This document shows positions 21,244-32,994 of a stretch of DNA of 64,000 nt, piece after piece. The DNA comes from Amyloporia xantha (Eukaryota; Basidiomycota; Agaricomycetes; Polyporales; Adustoporiaceae): the NCBI GenBank assembly GCA_036971615.1, contig JAYKKR010000015.1, positions 124,001 through 188,000 of the forward strand. The letters run 5' to 3'. Made by a program: the position numbers and the translations under genes. Each line of letters opens with the position of its first letter. Position 1 is the stretch's first letter. The notes below the pieces were generated by a model that saw only the letters and a program-made list of their open reading frames with translations, was not told the DNA's origin and made no database searches.

Positions 21244-21758
21244 ATGGGTGAGTGGGGTGGATACTTAAGGGATAAGGGATAAGGGAGGTGAGAAGGGGAG
21301 AGAAGGTCGGGGGAGAATCTGGAAGGGCGTGGGTTGTCCGTGCACATTCGGAATCTCGAAATTAGGACCGGGTCGGGCATGTACTGCAGATTTATGGCTT
21401 GCGTTTTGTGCTACAGTATGCTCGTCGAATATGGATGTTCTATGCTGACGCGGGTGGGTGCCAGACTGCCAGTGCTGGCCGGAATATGCGAGATGTATTA
21501 GTTATATGACTGCGGCCGAATGTTGGTCGTGTGCGGGCCGCGGCCGACCGACTAATTATCCTTAAGCAGGTTTCACCGTGTAAATCATTAATGAATACTC
21601 GCTGCACAAGAGAGGCAATATTATACAGAGCATGTGGTGGTAGATCCATACAACGATAGAGATGTGGTAAAAGTACAAGGGATAATACAATATGATTTCC
21701 GTCGCCGAATGAGCTGCATCATACACGAGTCGAGAAAAACACCCGAAACACTACGCAC
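21244..21758. other. Convergent intergenic region, oxidoreductase / nicotinamidase
   Basis: This holds the 3' flanks of two convergent genes. A short tandem of GGGATAA-like units lies at about 21267-21290. No gene is supported. Confidence 0.4.
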
Positions 21759-22543
21759 TCAGGCGACCACTCGTGGACCTCGTACCCAATTCACCTCTTC
21801 CCCGTCCGCACGCACAATCCTCACGCCCTTGCTCTCTAAACCCTTCTTCGCCCGCTCCCACCCCTCCTCCCCGCCCACACTCCGCACCCCCTCCTCGACC
21901 ACATACGTCCTCCACCCGCCTTCCGCACTGTCCACCGCGCTGTGGAACACACAGTAGTCGCCCGCGAGCCCCACCACATACACGTCCGTGACCTCCTGCT
22001 CCGCCAGCACCTCCGCCAGCTCGCTCACCGCCGACGCGAGCGGCGGGTCGCGCAGCGGGCTCCGGAACGCGGAGTACATCTCCACGCGCGGGTCCGTGCC
22101 CTTGAGCACGACGCGGTCCACGCGCGCCGCGTCCAGCTCGCGCGCGAACTCGTTCCCCGGCGTGCCCGCGACGCAGTGCTCCGGCCACAGGCGCGTCTCG
22201 TACGTCTCCGCGGGGTTCGCGGGGTTCGCGACCGTCGTGGTGGACGTGAAGGGCTGCGCGGCGGGGCCGTGGCTCGGCGCGAAGCTGATGTGCCCCGGGG
22301 GGTGGTGGTCCTTCGTGGCGACTTTGAGGAGGAAGGGGAGGGTGAGCAGCGAGTTGATCACGGGGATGACGGCGCGTCCGTCCGGGACGGGCAGGGCGCC
22401 CTGCTGGGGGAGCAAATGCTGCGTTAGTACGGGGGAAGAAAGCGGGGCGAGCGGATGGATGGTACGGGTGGACAGAAATCCTCCTGGACGTCTACGATGA
22501 GCAGTGCAGGGCGGAATGGGCCAGCCGGGCGTGTCTCAGACAT
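21759..22543 (-). CDS. PNC1: Nicotinamidase
   Basis: Hydrolyses nicotinamide to nicotinate and ammonia in NAD salvage, thereby relieving nicotinamide inhibition of sirtuins. Two exons, 22543-22466 and 22403-21759, give 240 residues of the isochorismatase-like fold. The catalytic triad is visible as D18 (VDVQEDF), K127 (VVLKGTDP) and C177 (LAGDYCV). The zinc ligands are D58 and H60 in TKDHHPPGHISFA and H102 in LWPEHCV. The join turns DFCPP into DFCPPQGALPVPDG, the standard family sequence. The start was placed at MSETRP, because the longer frame from 22618 adds an unconserved basic stretch. GC is higher here than in neighbouring genes, but the protein is complete. Confidence 0.93.
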
Positions 22544-22745
22544 GATGATAGCAAGAGATGAGACGCGTCGGTGGCAATAATCGACGCGTCGTACGTGCGA
22601 AATCACGATTTCAGCCATGGGCGCTCGGATCCGTGCGATGTGGTCGTAGCGATTAATGCAATAACCGGAGCAGTAATATACAGCATGTCAGTGAGTAGGT
22701 ATAACCCAAGATATCCTCTCTAAATCCACTCTGGACGAGCCGAGC

Positions 22746-24771
22746 CTATGACATCCCCGCCGTTTCCGCCCACTCCTTGCTCCCCATCTGTACCAATCGC
22801 GAACAACACCGTGCAAACGCAAACAGCTCTTCGTCGCCGCTGAAAATCGAACTGGATATGACCATATCCCCCGGGAGGCCCTATGGACAGTGATCAGTCT
22901 AGATCTGGCAAATACTACTCGTCCGGCACTGACTAGGTCATCCATCATCGCGCGCATTTGGTCAGAGACTTCGCCGCTTGACTTGTTAGCGTCTGCAGCA
23001 AAGATATCGGAGATGGGCGTCTCGGAGGTAATGAAGATCTTGGTCTATGAACGATCGACGTCAGTAATATCCTGCAGACCGTAGAGATTAGAGCCGGACC
23101 TTGCTTTCATAACAAGCTATCGATCGGCAGAGAAGACGTCAGCTCAATTAGATACCAGAGTACGGGCAGAGCTAGTTACCGTCAATGAACGTAATGAATC
23201 TCCGTGCCTACGACCGACCAACAATCAGAATTCTGCACAGGCAATCCACGCAGGGCTGCCTACCTGGTCCTTCTGGTTCAGTCCCATCTTCGGGACGTCG
23301 AGGATGAAGATCGTCTTGAAGTTCTTCGTGATCTCCAAGTAGTCCGCCGCACTCAGGGGCTGCCCGCACAGCTGCTCGAACCGGAACTTGGCCACCGTGC
23401 GCGTGCTCTCAGGGACGAGGATCGTGCGCCCCCACGTGTGCAGCTTGCGGTCGCGCTGCACGGGGTCGGACGGGTCCGCGGTGAGCGCCGTGAAGATCTT
23501 GTCGACCTCGGCGGCGTTCTCGGGTGTGAGCGGATCGTAGTAGACGTGCGAGAGGGTGCGCGGTATTCGGCGGTAGTCTGTGTGTCTCTTCGCTTCAGCA
23601 TCGGAGATCGCTTTTGAATGGGAGCACAGCGAGGCTCACCTGTGCCCGAGTCGAGGTCGGTGACGTCGAACTGTGTTTTGAGCAGCTCTATGCATGGTAC
23701 GAAGCTCGATCGTTGGATCCCGTTCTTGTACAGCTCGTCCGGATGACGGCTACAGCCCCTGTGTCAGCGGCCATCCCATCGCCCAGAGCTGTAGCGTAAT
23801 ACGCACTTCGACGTGATGACAGAGACGACTCCATGGCCCAGCAACCGTTCGAAAAGCTGTCTCAGGATCATCGCGTCTGCGATATCGGTAACCTGCGGGC
23901 GCGGCATATGACGGCTGCGACGCAGAGGCAGCGAGGGGGCTCACCGTACCTGGAACTCGTCGAAGCATAGGACATACGCCTCGTTCGCGAGGTCTCGCGC
24001 GACCGGCGCGATCGCGTCGCCTCCGTGGGCTCCCAGCTTGGCCTTCATGGCGTGCAGCCGCTTGTGGACGTCGATCATGAAGGCGTGGAAGTGGACTCGC
24101 CGCTTGCGCTTGATGTGCGGCGGGAGAGTCTCGAAGAAGAGGTCCATGAGCATCGTCTTACCTGTGCCGACGTCGCCGTAGAGATACAGCCCTTTCGGGA
24201 CTTGTTCTAGGGGGACGCTGTCCAGGTTTGCGGACTCATGGCGTGAGAATAGACGAGAGAACTGATGGCGAGAGTTGTGAGCGGCATCCTGGACACTGAC
24301 ATAGGGGCTCGACATACCAGAGATGGCCGCGGGGCTGAAGAGGGTATTCTCGGAGGATTGTAATGAGTGACATCATCATGCAATCTCTGCAATTTCTTGA
24401 TGATACGCTCTTGATGATCGTCATACCGCAGTGCTCCAGATTCCACTAGCTTGTGATATCTATGCAAAGGGCTCGATGCCACTGCGAGTCACGGTTACTT
24501 CTAGTGCTCGGAAGACATGGAAGGAAAGAATCTGACCTGGCTGGGACTGTGAGGAAGGGGAGGACTTGGCCTGCAGGATTGCGGCTTCATGTTCGTTTGG
24601 TCTGGCGTGTTCTGATGGCCGGTCTGCTGCTAACGAGGAGTTGAGCCGTCTTCTGAGTAGGATTGACCGATGAACGGTAGAACGAACGACAGCGCCTTGA
24701 CGGGAAGACGTAGCCAGCCGTCGCTGGGTCGCAGAGAGTACCGTGTAAGGGCGAAGACTACAGAGCCGCAT
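22746..24771 (-). CDS. AFG1: AFG1/LACE1-family mitochondrial ATPase
   Basis: AAA-like ATPase of the mitochondrial inner membrane that helps degrade or dislocate unassembled respiratory subunits. Ten exons, 24771-24537, 24481-24318, 24261-23950, 23892-23807, 23749-23640, 23577-23264, 23207-23180, 23116-23100, 23044-22934 and 22880-22746, give 503 residues. An Arg/Ser-rich presequence opens the protein. Walker A is GDVGTGKT (162-169), Walker B is VLCFDEFQV, and the family blocks [58 protein letters not shown] and RRFITFIDA follow. The end has [20 protein letters not shown]. One exon is only 17 bases. The start at 24771 is preferred; a Met at 24816 is possible. Confidence 0.93.
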
Positions 24772-26253
24772 AGTTGGCCAGAGGCTTCGAGGTGAGGAGC
24801 GTTGGGCTATGATCAATAAGATTACAAGGCGTCTTCGAGGCCGAGCTCAAGGCGTCCCGTATTGATCCCGGGACTCCCGGACCATCGACTTCCACGGCCA
24901 CGAGAGCGGTGCCTGGCCATCTTCGGCCGATCGGCGATCAACTCGGTTCATTGCCAAGCTTCTTGCACGTGCTTCCAATATCCCTCCGTCAATCCCGGCG
25001 CCAGTCGTGGCATAGCTATGTGCACAAGTGCATACTTGGTTTGAGATGGCGCTGCTCCGCCCGCCCGAGCCCAAATGACCTCAAGCCATGATTGCGTTAG
25101 GTCTCACATGAGGCCTTGAACACGGTCGACTCAGCTACACACTTTTGCCGATTAATTTCGATTCCCGCGCATACAAAGTTCAACTCCATACAGTATAGGA
25201 CCGCTCCTTGACACACCCAATTTGAAAACACGCTCCCGTATGTGATCTTCGAGGAAATCACGGGCGCTGTTTCAACCATACGAAAGCCATGGTCAGGAAG
25301 GTCTGTCAATAAATTCCTCAAGAAGATCTCGGCTGTAGTTCTCCTTCAGTGCGTTAATTCCTCCAAGGTCCCACCGGAGAGTGGACCCCTTTCCCTGACA
25401 CACTTGCTGTTTATGGGCATCTTGGACTGGAATTCTCGCGCGAGTTGCATCTGTTGTCAGTTGTTTGGCAGGCTTGCCACCGCGAAATTTCGTTTTGACC
25501 CCCCTTGAGCAATGTTTTTGCTCTCTCTCTCGCATTTGGTCCCCAATCTGCACAAAATTCCGTACGCAGTAGGTACCATACATTGCGGTATTTTAGAGAT
25601 TTTTACAATGAAATTTGGGTGCGAATTGCATGAGCAGGGCTTGGCTGTGTCATCGACCGGTGGTGTGTCAAGGAGCGGTCCTATACTGTAACGTATTTAC
25701 GGCCTCACTATCTATGCATCGCCGCCGCACTATCTTGCACACTCTCCCCCTGCTCGATTCGCTCCTGGAGCGAGTGATGCCGCGGTCGAGTTGCAGTCAT
25801 GCGCGCCGCGATGAATGAGCTGATAGCGCGGAGATGCATCATACCATAGGACGACGACACGCCCTCAAGGGATTCTCGACGCGAGTCCATCACGTGGCAC
25901 AGTCACATAGACAGCGAGCGCATCACGTGCTGTACTCCATGAAGAGGGCCCAGCCAATGAGAAGGCGGCGTGCACTCGCGTAGCCAATCACGAGCGGGCA
26001 CATGATCGGGTAAACATTGCGGATGCAGTGGAGTGGAGCTGATTGGTAAGCATCATACACCGTCTGCAAATTGATAACCAAATGACAGGTCATTTGGGAA
26101 GTCTCAGATTTCGTTGTGTTTTCTTATTGAGCCCAAAACGCTCGAGGGAGAATACGGGGACAAAGATGTCCCTCATACTGGCATGCAAATTTGGGGGCAC
26201 AAAGTGATAGCATCGAGAGAAAGAATGATACATCACAAGCCTGGAATAAATAT
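24772..26253. other. 1.5-kb intergenic region containing a MITE
   Basis: Apart from the 498-bp transposon at 25191-25688, the region holds two CACGTG E-box-type sequences (about 25890 and 25926) and no supported gene. It separates the AFG1 start from the 3' end of the GH53 gene. Confidence 0.45.
25191..25688. mobile_element. Tc1/mariner-type MITE with 27-bp perfect terminal inverted repeats
   Basis: The left end (25191-25217) begins CAGTATAGGACCGCTCCTTG and the right end (25662-25688) is its exact reverse complement over 27 bases. Both ends are flanked by TA (25189-25190 and 25689-25690), the target duplication of Tc1/mariner/pogo elements, and the CAGT start is common in the pogo/Fot1 branch. 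The 498-bp interior has no transposase-like frame; the longest open frame, 25242-25508, has no DDE motif. It is therefore a non-autonomous element that would need a transposase supplied elsewhere. The perfect ends and intact TA pair suggest a fairly recent insertion. Confidence 0.88.
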
Positions 26254-27544
26254 TTACATGTCCAAGCTGAAGATATTGATCGAGGGTCTTGTCTCTCCAT
26301 TAGGAGAAACAAGTAGGTTGTCCTGAAGAGTGGTCAGAACGGAAACGCTCTCCGACGAAGCCGTACCACTTACAGCGCACGAAGAGCCTAAGGCAGCGCT
26401 GCCAACCCATCCTGGTTCCCAGTAGTCTGCAAAGCAGCCCCTCAGATCTTCCTTCGACTACAAACAAGGAGAACGACTCACAAATCCCTTGTCCTTTGCC
26501 ATCCGGAAGGCTGTCCAGCACGCCTCTGATATCACCGGTCCAAATTTCTTGCCCTGTTGCTGACACGGGGATGCTCGGCTCGCTCAGGGTGACGTTCGGA
26601 CAAATAACAGGCCAGTCAGTCTCAGCGACCACGACCTCCTTGCCGAACTCGTTGACGAGGTTCGTCAGCGAAGACTGCAGGTTTGAGAGCGTCGCGTTCG
26701 TGCCGTAGAAGGGGTAGAAGGATACTCCCATGATGTCGACCTCCGATGCAGTAAGTGCACCTGGGATGAAGACGCTGCCCCAGAAATACTGGAGGCCGGC
26801 CCAGTCCCATCCGTTGGCGAGGTGGATCAAGATCGTGGGCGAAGCGACCGAGAGGGCACCTTGAATGGCCGAGTGCAGCAGTTGAGAAACTGGAGCGATG
26901 CCATTCACCGAGATCTCGCCGACGGGCCAGAGTATGCCGTTGTTAATTTCGTTGCCGACCTGTGGACGGGTGAATTCCTCCTCGTTCAGACTAACAATCA
27001 TGCACGAACTTGGAGAATATCGATGGGTGTTCCTTGGGCGGCAAAGCTCTGTACAATGTTCTGCGTGTACCTGTTCCGAGGGTGAGCCTCATTCTCGCGG
27101 GCAGGAAATGAATACTGACGAGTAGATTTGGGGAATCAGCCCGGTCAGGTTAGTTGGCCATGCTGCTGGAATGGCTTGATGACCAGGATCTGCCCCTGAA
27201 ATATTCGAGAATAATTCAGCGGCTTCATTCCAGCACGTAACAGATCGCTTACATGTGTCACTATAATGCAAGTCGATATGAAGCGTCAGGCCTGCTGCCT
27301 TCACGCGTTTCGCCAGCGCTAGGCCATAGTCCAAGTCGTACTGCCCCGCTGTCCAGACTCGGATCCGCGCCGTATTCATCCCATGCTGCCGCACGATTTC
27401 CTCGAAGGGGAGAACCACGCCATTGTCTGAGTACGTGACTCCTTGATCCTCCACAACAAGCAGAGAGGAGATATCTGCAGCTTTGTAAGTCAGCGCGAAT
27501 GCGCCGCTAAGGATGACGCAGGTGAACCAAACAATGCGCAGCAT
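26254..27544 (-). CDS. Secreted arabinogalactan endo-beta-1,4-galactanase (GH53)
   Basis: Cleaves beta-1,4-galactan side chains of pectin outside the cell. Six exons, 27544-27253, 27195-27120, 27070-27010, 26959-26482, 26426-26374 and 26322-26254, give 342 residues, the usual length for fungal GH53. A signal peptide (MLRIVWFTCVILSGAFA) precedes the mature start LTYKAADISSL. Conserved blocks are NTARIRVW, LHIDLHYSDTWADPGHQ and IPAAWP. The acid/base E147 is in QVGNEINNG and the nucleophile E256 in VVAETDWP. Near the end is YYWEPGWVGSAALGSSCA, and the protein closes with DNLLVSPNGETRPSIN. The start Met at 27544 is chosen because the signal peptide begins there. It is consistent with a plant-biomass-degrading lifestyle. 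Confidence 0.93.
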
Positions 27545-27994
27545 GTTTGCTGGTTTAGAGTCATAACGCAAGTCAGCAAGAGGCCTTTATACTCGACACC
27601 CAAATGTGTATCGAGTGACGGATGACAGTCATGTGTCCAGGGTTCTAGCGGGCCGGGGCATGGGGAGCGGAAGGATTGGCTTCGCCGGGGCCTGAGAGCC
27701 CGAGAAATATCAGAAGAGCACAGCACGCTGGCTCCCGGGAGAATCAAGGTCAGGCTCTGAACGTCCTATGAGAATGGGCGACGACGAACCTGTCTGCCAC
27801 AGCACCTAAATGAGGCAAAGCCCCATTGCGTCCACGTGACTGGCGCGCGCTCTCTGCTGCTCATGCGTCTGCGCCATTCCATCCAGTGTCGACCGCGTCA
27901 ATCCATCCCGCCCCCCGCCCTCGGTACCCTCGCAAAAGTGCTGCATAAACCTGGGACGACATTGCAGACATCTTGGTCAATTCCGCCTCCCGAA
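27545..27994. promoter_or_regulatory. Divergent intergenic region, GH53 / Rnf220-like gene
   Basis: 450 bases between two head-to-head start codons, so both promoters lie here. No operator or TATA box can be named with confidence. Confidence 0.4.
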
Positions 27995-29710
27995 ATGCCC
28001 CTCTCTAGGACTGCAAAGTGCGTGTCATGTTTGCACGGTCTATTATTGCGTAGACCGACGCGCCCATGCTAATTTGCCATGATTCTGGTAGGGGCAAGAA
28101 ACGAGCATTGGAGGAGACATTGAGTGAAGCGGGAGCAAGCGATGCTGAGTCCCCGTTGAGCTCTGAGCCGGAGCCGTCCGTAGCTCTTGCGAAGGCACCC
28201 ATGAAGAAGCGTATGCATCCTGCTCGTAAAGCAATACCCACTAAACTAACTTGATACCCTCCATCTGTTGTTCGAATCGTCAGCAAAACGGGCAGAGACA
28301 AAGATATGCCCCGTCTGCGACGAAGCTATACCCGTCCGTCTACTGGGCAAACACAGTGAGCTGGAGATGGCTCGTGTAGAGGAGATCATTCTGCAGGTTG
28401 GTTCGACAGAGGTGCTCGCTGATGCCGAGCCAGATGATGGGTACGTCACCACTGTCCAGCACAGACACCGACTGAATCCACACCAGGGTACTGAATGCAC
28501 TTACCAGGCTAAATAGCCGGTCACGGCGATCGGCTGTCAAAGCTCGGAAAGGCCTCAGTCAATCTCAGAGCACCTCTGCTTTCGCTTCGAGTTCCGAAGT
28601 GACAGTTGAGCAGATCGCGAAGACCGTGCGCGCTATCAGGAATCACCGAAAGCAGCGCCATGTCAAACTCCGGGAGCTGACGCGAGAAGACGAAGATGCG
28701 CATTGGTTGGGTGGGCGACGCTCCGGCAGGAGGGACGAAGAGGGAACGTTGTGTCCCATATGTGGCAAAACCGTCCAGGGAGATGTGGATGTTGTGGAGG
28801 CACACGTCGACTCCTGTTTGGCACATATGAGGGTCCAGGAAGAAGGTGTACAGTCGTTAGGAAGAAGTGGGAGTCGACGCGACTACGCAGATGCTGATAT
28901 CGACGTAGATGTGGACGGAGAGGGGGTCGTCGAAAGCGTGACAGCGGGAGTTAGTTTCCGAGGTGCGCTGACATGAATTAATTTTTCTTCTGCTTGTCTC
29001 ACTTCGCAACCATGCGTAGGAACTGGGTTTGACACCAGGGATCGGACACAACAAGATGTCGAAGATGATATAGACGTTGATGGGGAGGATGAAATATTGT
29101 TCGGCGCTGCACAGTTCACTGAAAGTGATATTCTTGCACTGTCGACTCATTCCCAAGGCGAAAATGCAGAAGACCAGGACGTCGACATTGACACGGGAGC
29201 TGATGAGGGAAAGGGTGGACAAGAGACAGGCGACAGCGCGGCAGATAGACGAGTTGAGAAAGGATTGAAAGAATTCTTGGCGGAGGGCAACGTTCTGCGG
29301 CGGAATGCGGATAAAGTTGAGAATGTGAAACGCGCGATGGAGAAGGCCATGGGCATAGGGGAAGCGGAAGAGATCGAACAGGCGGTGGAGAAAGCACGCA
29401 GAGAGAGTGATACAGATGCATTGGTCAAGGCGCTAGAGAAGAAGGTGAACCTACTGGTGAGTACCTGGTTTCTATTTCTGCAGGAAATCTCATGCGAACT
29501 AAACATCCATAGATATCAACACGCGTGTCATCGTCCACCTCGCTCTTATGTCGGATTTGCCTCGATCCATACGCAGAACCTACCGTGTCAACAGGCTGTT
29601 GGCACACGTGCTGCCGCGAATGCTGGTTGCGTTGCTTAGGGTCCACTAAAATGTGCCCCATATGCAAGCGAATCACTGCTGCTGCAGACTTACGAAGGGT
29701 GTATTTATAG
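27995..29710 (+). CDS. Rnf220-like RING E3 ubiquitin ligase
   Basis: Six exons, 27995-28017, 28092-28210, 28284-28440, 28508-28962, 29020-29456 and 29513-29710, join to 462 residues. There is an N-terminal zinc-binding-like pair (ICPVCDEAIPV) and a second one (LCPICGKTVQGDVDVVEAHV, then DSCLAHM), as in the Rnf220 middle region. These are followed by acidic Asp/Glu-rich stretches and a helical segment with VEKGLKEFLAEGNVLRR. A C-terminal RING (about 410-452) reads LCRICLDPYAEPTVSTGCWH, TCCRECWLRC, KMCPICKRIT, and the last residues DLRRVYL match the DLRRIYL end of Rnf220. It is expected to transfer ubiquitin from an E2 to unknown substrates, probably in the nucleus. Family assignment rests on the RING and C-terminal tail. 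Confidence 0.85.
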
Positions 29711-30148
29711 TCGTCTTGCATATTGTTGTGGATTTTCCTGCTCAGTTGTTCTGTCCCGTTGCTTTGTTCAATGCTTAAAAGATTCTTCCAAGTCTGTTCT
29801 GTTCAAAGGAGATAATGAGACGGGTGGTCATACACGAACTGAGCGCAGAAGGAGGAGCTCATATCTGGCCTTGTCTAATCCTCACATTCAAGGACGCCTA
29901 AACCAATCCACATAATTGGGGATGGTTACAATAGCATCAACAGCCCACTAAACGTGGGTGAGTCAGGACACCAGGGACGGTGCCACCACGACATATAAAA
30001 TCATAGCCCAGTCAGTAAAAGGAGGTACTCACTGCAGCTGTTCAACCGTCAACCGCCAACTGAGACGACTCATGCAAAAGGCTCCATGTTTATACAGAAT
30101 GAAAAGGGATGCTAATAGTCAATTATATACATAGACGTATGCTTGGAA
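29711..30148. other. Convergent 3' intergenic region
   Basis: This holds the 3' flanks of the Rnf220-like gene (+) and TOM7 (-). No coding frame or repeat is supported. Confidence 0.4.
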
Positions 30149-30473
30149 TCACGCGAGAGGGCTGATCAATCTACGACGCCAGTCAGATCGGACTTATGGC
30201 ACTGGTAGTAATGAAAAGACACTCACTTAATAAGTGACGGCTGGGGGTTGCTTCGCGTGTACCCAACGTAAATGATAAGAGGGATCCAACCATAGTGGAG
30301 GACGGTCTGAGTATTGCACGTTAAGTGCACAGCGGTGGCAGAGTGGGTAGGAAACATACGCGTCCGAGGTCAATTGCCTTGATGATTCTCTCCTGAGAGG
30401 ACAAAGCCATTCAGTAGCTTGAAAACGTAGCGAGCGTGCAGCAGAGGCATACCTTTGTGTCTTCCGAAGGCAT
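30149..30473 (-). CDS. TOM7: TOM7, small subunit of the mitochondrial outer-membrane translocase
   Basis: Very small gene of four exons, 30473-30453, 30392-30360, 30306-30227 and 30170-30149, coding 51 residues. The peptide starts [18 protein letters not shown] and has the tail-anchor segment [20 protein letters not shown], then PQPSLIKLISPLA. The HYGWIP motif, the single membrane helix and the LLSPLP-like end are hallmarks of fungal Tom7, which modulates assembly of the TOM complex. Exons are 21, 33, 80 and 22 bases, so no single frame reveals the gene. It shares a 115-base divergent promoter with eIF3f. Confidence 0.93.
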
Positions 30474-30588
30474 TTTGGGTGGTCGTGTCGTGGAGGAAGA
30501 GAGGTGTCGTCCGGGAGTTGCCGACGACTTTTCATGCTGCAGAAGCGCTGTGGCTGATCTTGTCTTCGCCTACGAGCTCTATCCCAAA
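30474..30588. promoter_or_regulatory. 115-bp bidirectional promoter, TOM7 / eIF3f
   Basis: The TOM7 (-) and eIF3f (+) start codons are 115 bases apart, the tightest head-to-head pair in the window. Both 5' untranslated regions and the promoters must overlap or be very short. No TATA box is seen. Confidence 0.6.
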
Positions 30589-31787
30589 ATGCCTTTGACT
30601 GCAGCATCTTCCGGGGTATACATTCAAAATACTGCTCCGGGCTTTATTTCAACGCCTGGGTGAGATTTACAGATGGACAACTGGGCTGCATATTTACTGA
30701 TACGCTTTCCTAGACGTACACCAACTACAGTTACTGTCCATCCGGTCGCCCTTTTCTCTATCCTCGATCACTATCTCCGGCGCACGGATGCACAGGAGCG
30801 AGTGATTGGCACCCTCCTAGGGACGCGTTCCGATAATGGCGAGGTAGAAGTACGCTCGTCGTTTGCTGTTTTGCACAGCGAGACGGAGGAACAAGTTGCG
30901 GTGGACATGGACTACCTTAAAACAATGTATGAACTGCACCACAAGGTGAACCCGAAGGAGGTCATCGTTGGCTGGTAAGTAGTCGACGAATGGTTGGCTT
31001 CATTCATTGAAATGACATGTTTCCTCCGTGAAGGTACTCCACAGGGTCAAATCTTAACACCTACTCTGCGCTCATCCACAACTTTTACTCGCAAGAAACT
31101 GCACCGCATCAAGCTATTCACTTGGCCCTGAATACAGGAGTCGTAGAGGGTGAACAAGCTGGCGTGAAAGCGTTCATCGGGTACGCACACCAGACCGTTG
31201 CATCCAATGGCAATATCTGAATTTGTATCGCAGGTCACCCGTTGGTGTCTTTCCCAAACCAGAAAATTGTGTATTCGTCCCCATCCCTTGTGAACTCCGA
31301 TTCAACGACGCAGAGCGTAGCGGTCGTAAGTTTCGTCGTCCCCTATATTGGTTGCACGCTACTAAACTGTCCCCCTATTCTCGCCGTGCATCATAGTTGA
31401 CCTTCTCGCATCCACTTCTACCTCCCCTAACTCCATCGTATCACATCCGACAACCGATCTCGAGGTCCTAGAGGGAGCTCTCCAGTCGGTTTCGGCCATG
31501 CTTGATCGAGTACTTTCCTACGTGCACTCAGTATTGTCTGGCGAGGTCAAGGGAGATCCTGCTGTTGGGCGATATCTTATGGACACATTGGGCGCGAGTA
31601 CAGAAGACCTTGAGAAAGGAGGTTTCAATGCTAGCCTGCAGGTGCGAAGTCGTGCACTTACTCGTATGCGAAAGTACATTTCTGATATCATGATCCGCAG
31701 GATACCCTCATGGTGTCGTACTTGGCCAGCCTTGTACGTTCTCAGGCGGAAGTATCGGCGCGTTTGGCGCTCGTCACAGCGGCGTAG
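30589..31787 (+). CDS. EIF3F: Eukaryotic translation initiation factor 3 subunit F
   Basis: MPN-domain subunit of eIF3 in the cytosol. Six exons, 30589-30659, 30714-30974, 31034-31180, 31234-31325, 31397-31641 and 31701-31787, give 300 residues. The MPN core is [39 protein letters not shown] and [13 protein letters not shown]. The JAMM metal-ligand pattern is not intact, as expected for eIF3f. The C-terminal helical part has [19 protein letters not shown] and [15 protein letters not shown]. Every join restores family sequence. The stop is only 62 bases from the UreF stop on the other strand, so the 3' ends overlap or nearly touch. Confidence 0.94.
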
Positions 31788-31848
31788 ATGGATAAAATGT
31801 TGTACTATAGCGAGGGCATTGATCGACGCGCTGAATACGGCCAAAATT

Positions 31849-32803
31849 TCAGCTATTGAATATGCGCGAATGCTGCAAATCATGTCTTGCAGCCAGGATC
31901 TCGCCCAGTGGCCATGTCACGGCAGGACCTTGTGTGGTCTCATCGAATGGTACGTCGGAGGATGTATTTGTCGGGTTCTGCTGGACGCGGAAGCCAGTTC
32001 GGAAGGTCCGGCAACGCGCTGCTTCCTTCTCCACCAGAGGTCGCACAGCGTGTAAGAGCAGTTGCTGGGCAGCATAAGGCCCTAATGTGTTGAGGCGTAC
32101 GGAGGCCGACAGCATACTGCGCGCATGTAGGAAAAGATGGAGGAATTGGCTTCGTTCTGCAAAATCATGGCGTTAACATTGCAGCGACTGTGCCTTCAAA
32201 AGAGGAAGAATCCGTACCAAGAGATAATCTGAGAGCGGAAGTTAGAACTCCCCAGCATATCGGAAGATGTCCATGGGTGTGCTCTCGCCTGACTTCCAGC
32301 TTTAGTTTATCGATGAAAACCCCAGCGCGAGTCTGGCGACGCGATGTAGAATCGTCAGGCACACCGAATCCCAGGGAAGACGGCCTGGAGAAACCCTTGG
32401 AATACAAAGTAAGGAGCGCAACTCCTTGTGACTTGGATGCACGTCGGGCGACGTGATTCAGCGTCATGGCTTCGTAGAGATCGTCCAAAGCCTTGGTGTG
32501 GTGGATGGCAGTGTTCAACAAGTCCTCCCGTCCATCGTTGTCCGCATCGAGAAGCAGTTCTTCGACGACTTGATGGGCATCGGAAACAAACGGCAGCGCA
32601 CTCCTAGCATAGGTCGCTAAGCTGTCGCGCACAAAAGCCATCGTCGCTTCGACTTTGTCTTGTGACATGAATCCTGAGGAAGACGACGGGAAGAAGCCAT
32701 GGGTCACGTAAGACTCGAGCCCAGCCGAAGCAACAAACGAGCCGGTCGGAAGGTTGCTGTCTGACAAAAGGAGTAGAATGTACGCTTCGTCGTCGTCGTC
32801 CAT
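31849..32803 (-). CDS. Urease accessory protein UreF
   Basis: GTPase-regulating chaperone that works with UreD and UreG to load nickel into urease. Two exons, 32803-32218 and 32156-31849, give 297 residues. Visible blocks are LLLSDSNLPTGSFVASAGLE near the N-terminus, AHHTKALDDLYEAM-like helices, ICWGVLTSALRLSL, and after the join ERSQFLHLFLHARSMLSASV, RLNTLGPYAAQQLLLHAVRP and the C-terminal LGEILAARHDLQHSRIF. The intron uses donor GTACGG at 32217. Divergent from VAC14, with 191 bases between starts. Its presence implies a functional nickel urease elsewhere in the genome. Confidence 0.92.
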
Positions 32804-32994
32804 GGCGTCGAAGGCGTTGAGCTGCCGGCATCGTCAATTCCTCGACGCGATCGACGAATCACGTGGCAACGTCAACTATACGCGCAGTGGCCTTGGCAGT
32901 TCCCCTCTGAGTGTGCTCATGATCTCTGCCCTGCGGTCGCTGCAGCGCGTCCGACATCATCCCCTCTACTCCTCAGGAATTCTGTTCATAAGCC
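32804..32994. promoter_or_regulatory. 191-bp divergent promoter, UreF / VAC14
   Basis: Space between two head-to-head starts. An open frame crosses it on the plus strand but carries no VAC14-like sequence until 33046, so it is taken as untranslated. Confidence 0.5.

Noticed and set aside
25242..25508. Transposase gene inside the MITE
   Set aside because: The frame is short, has no DDE/DDD triad or helix-turn-helix, and crosses non-coding-like DNA.
32157..32205. GC-AG intron in UreF (GAAG|GCACAG)
   Set aside because: A standard GTACGG donor at 32217 gives a better match to the UreF consensus (SLERSQFLHLFLHAR), so no non-canonical donor is needed.
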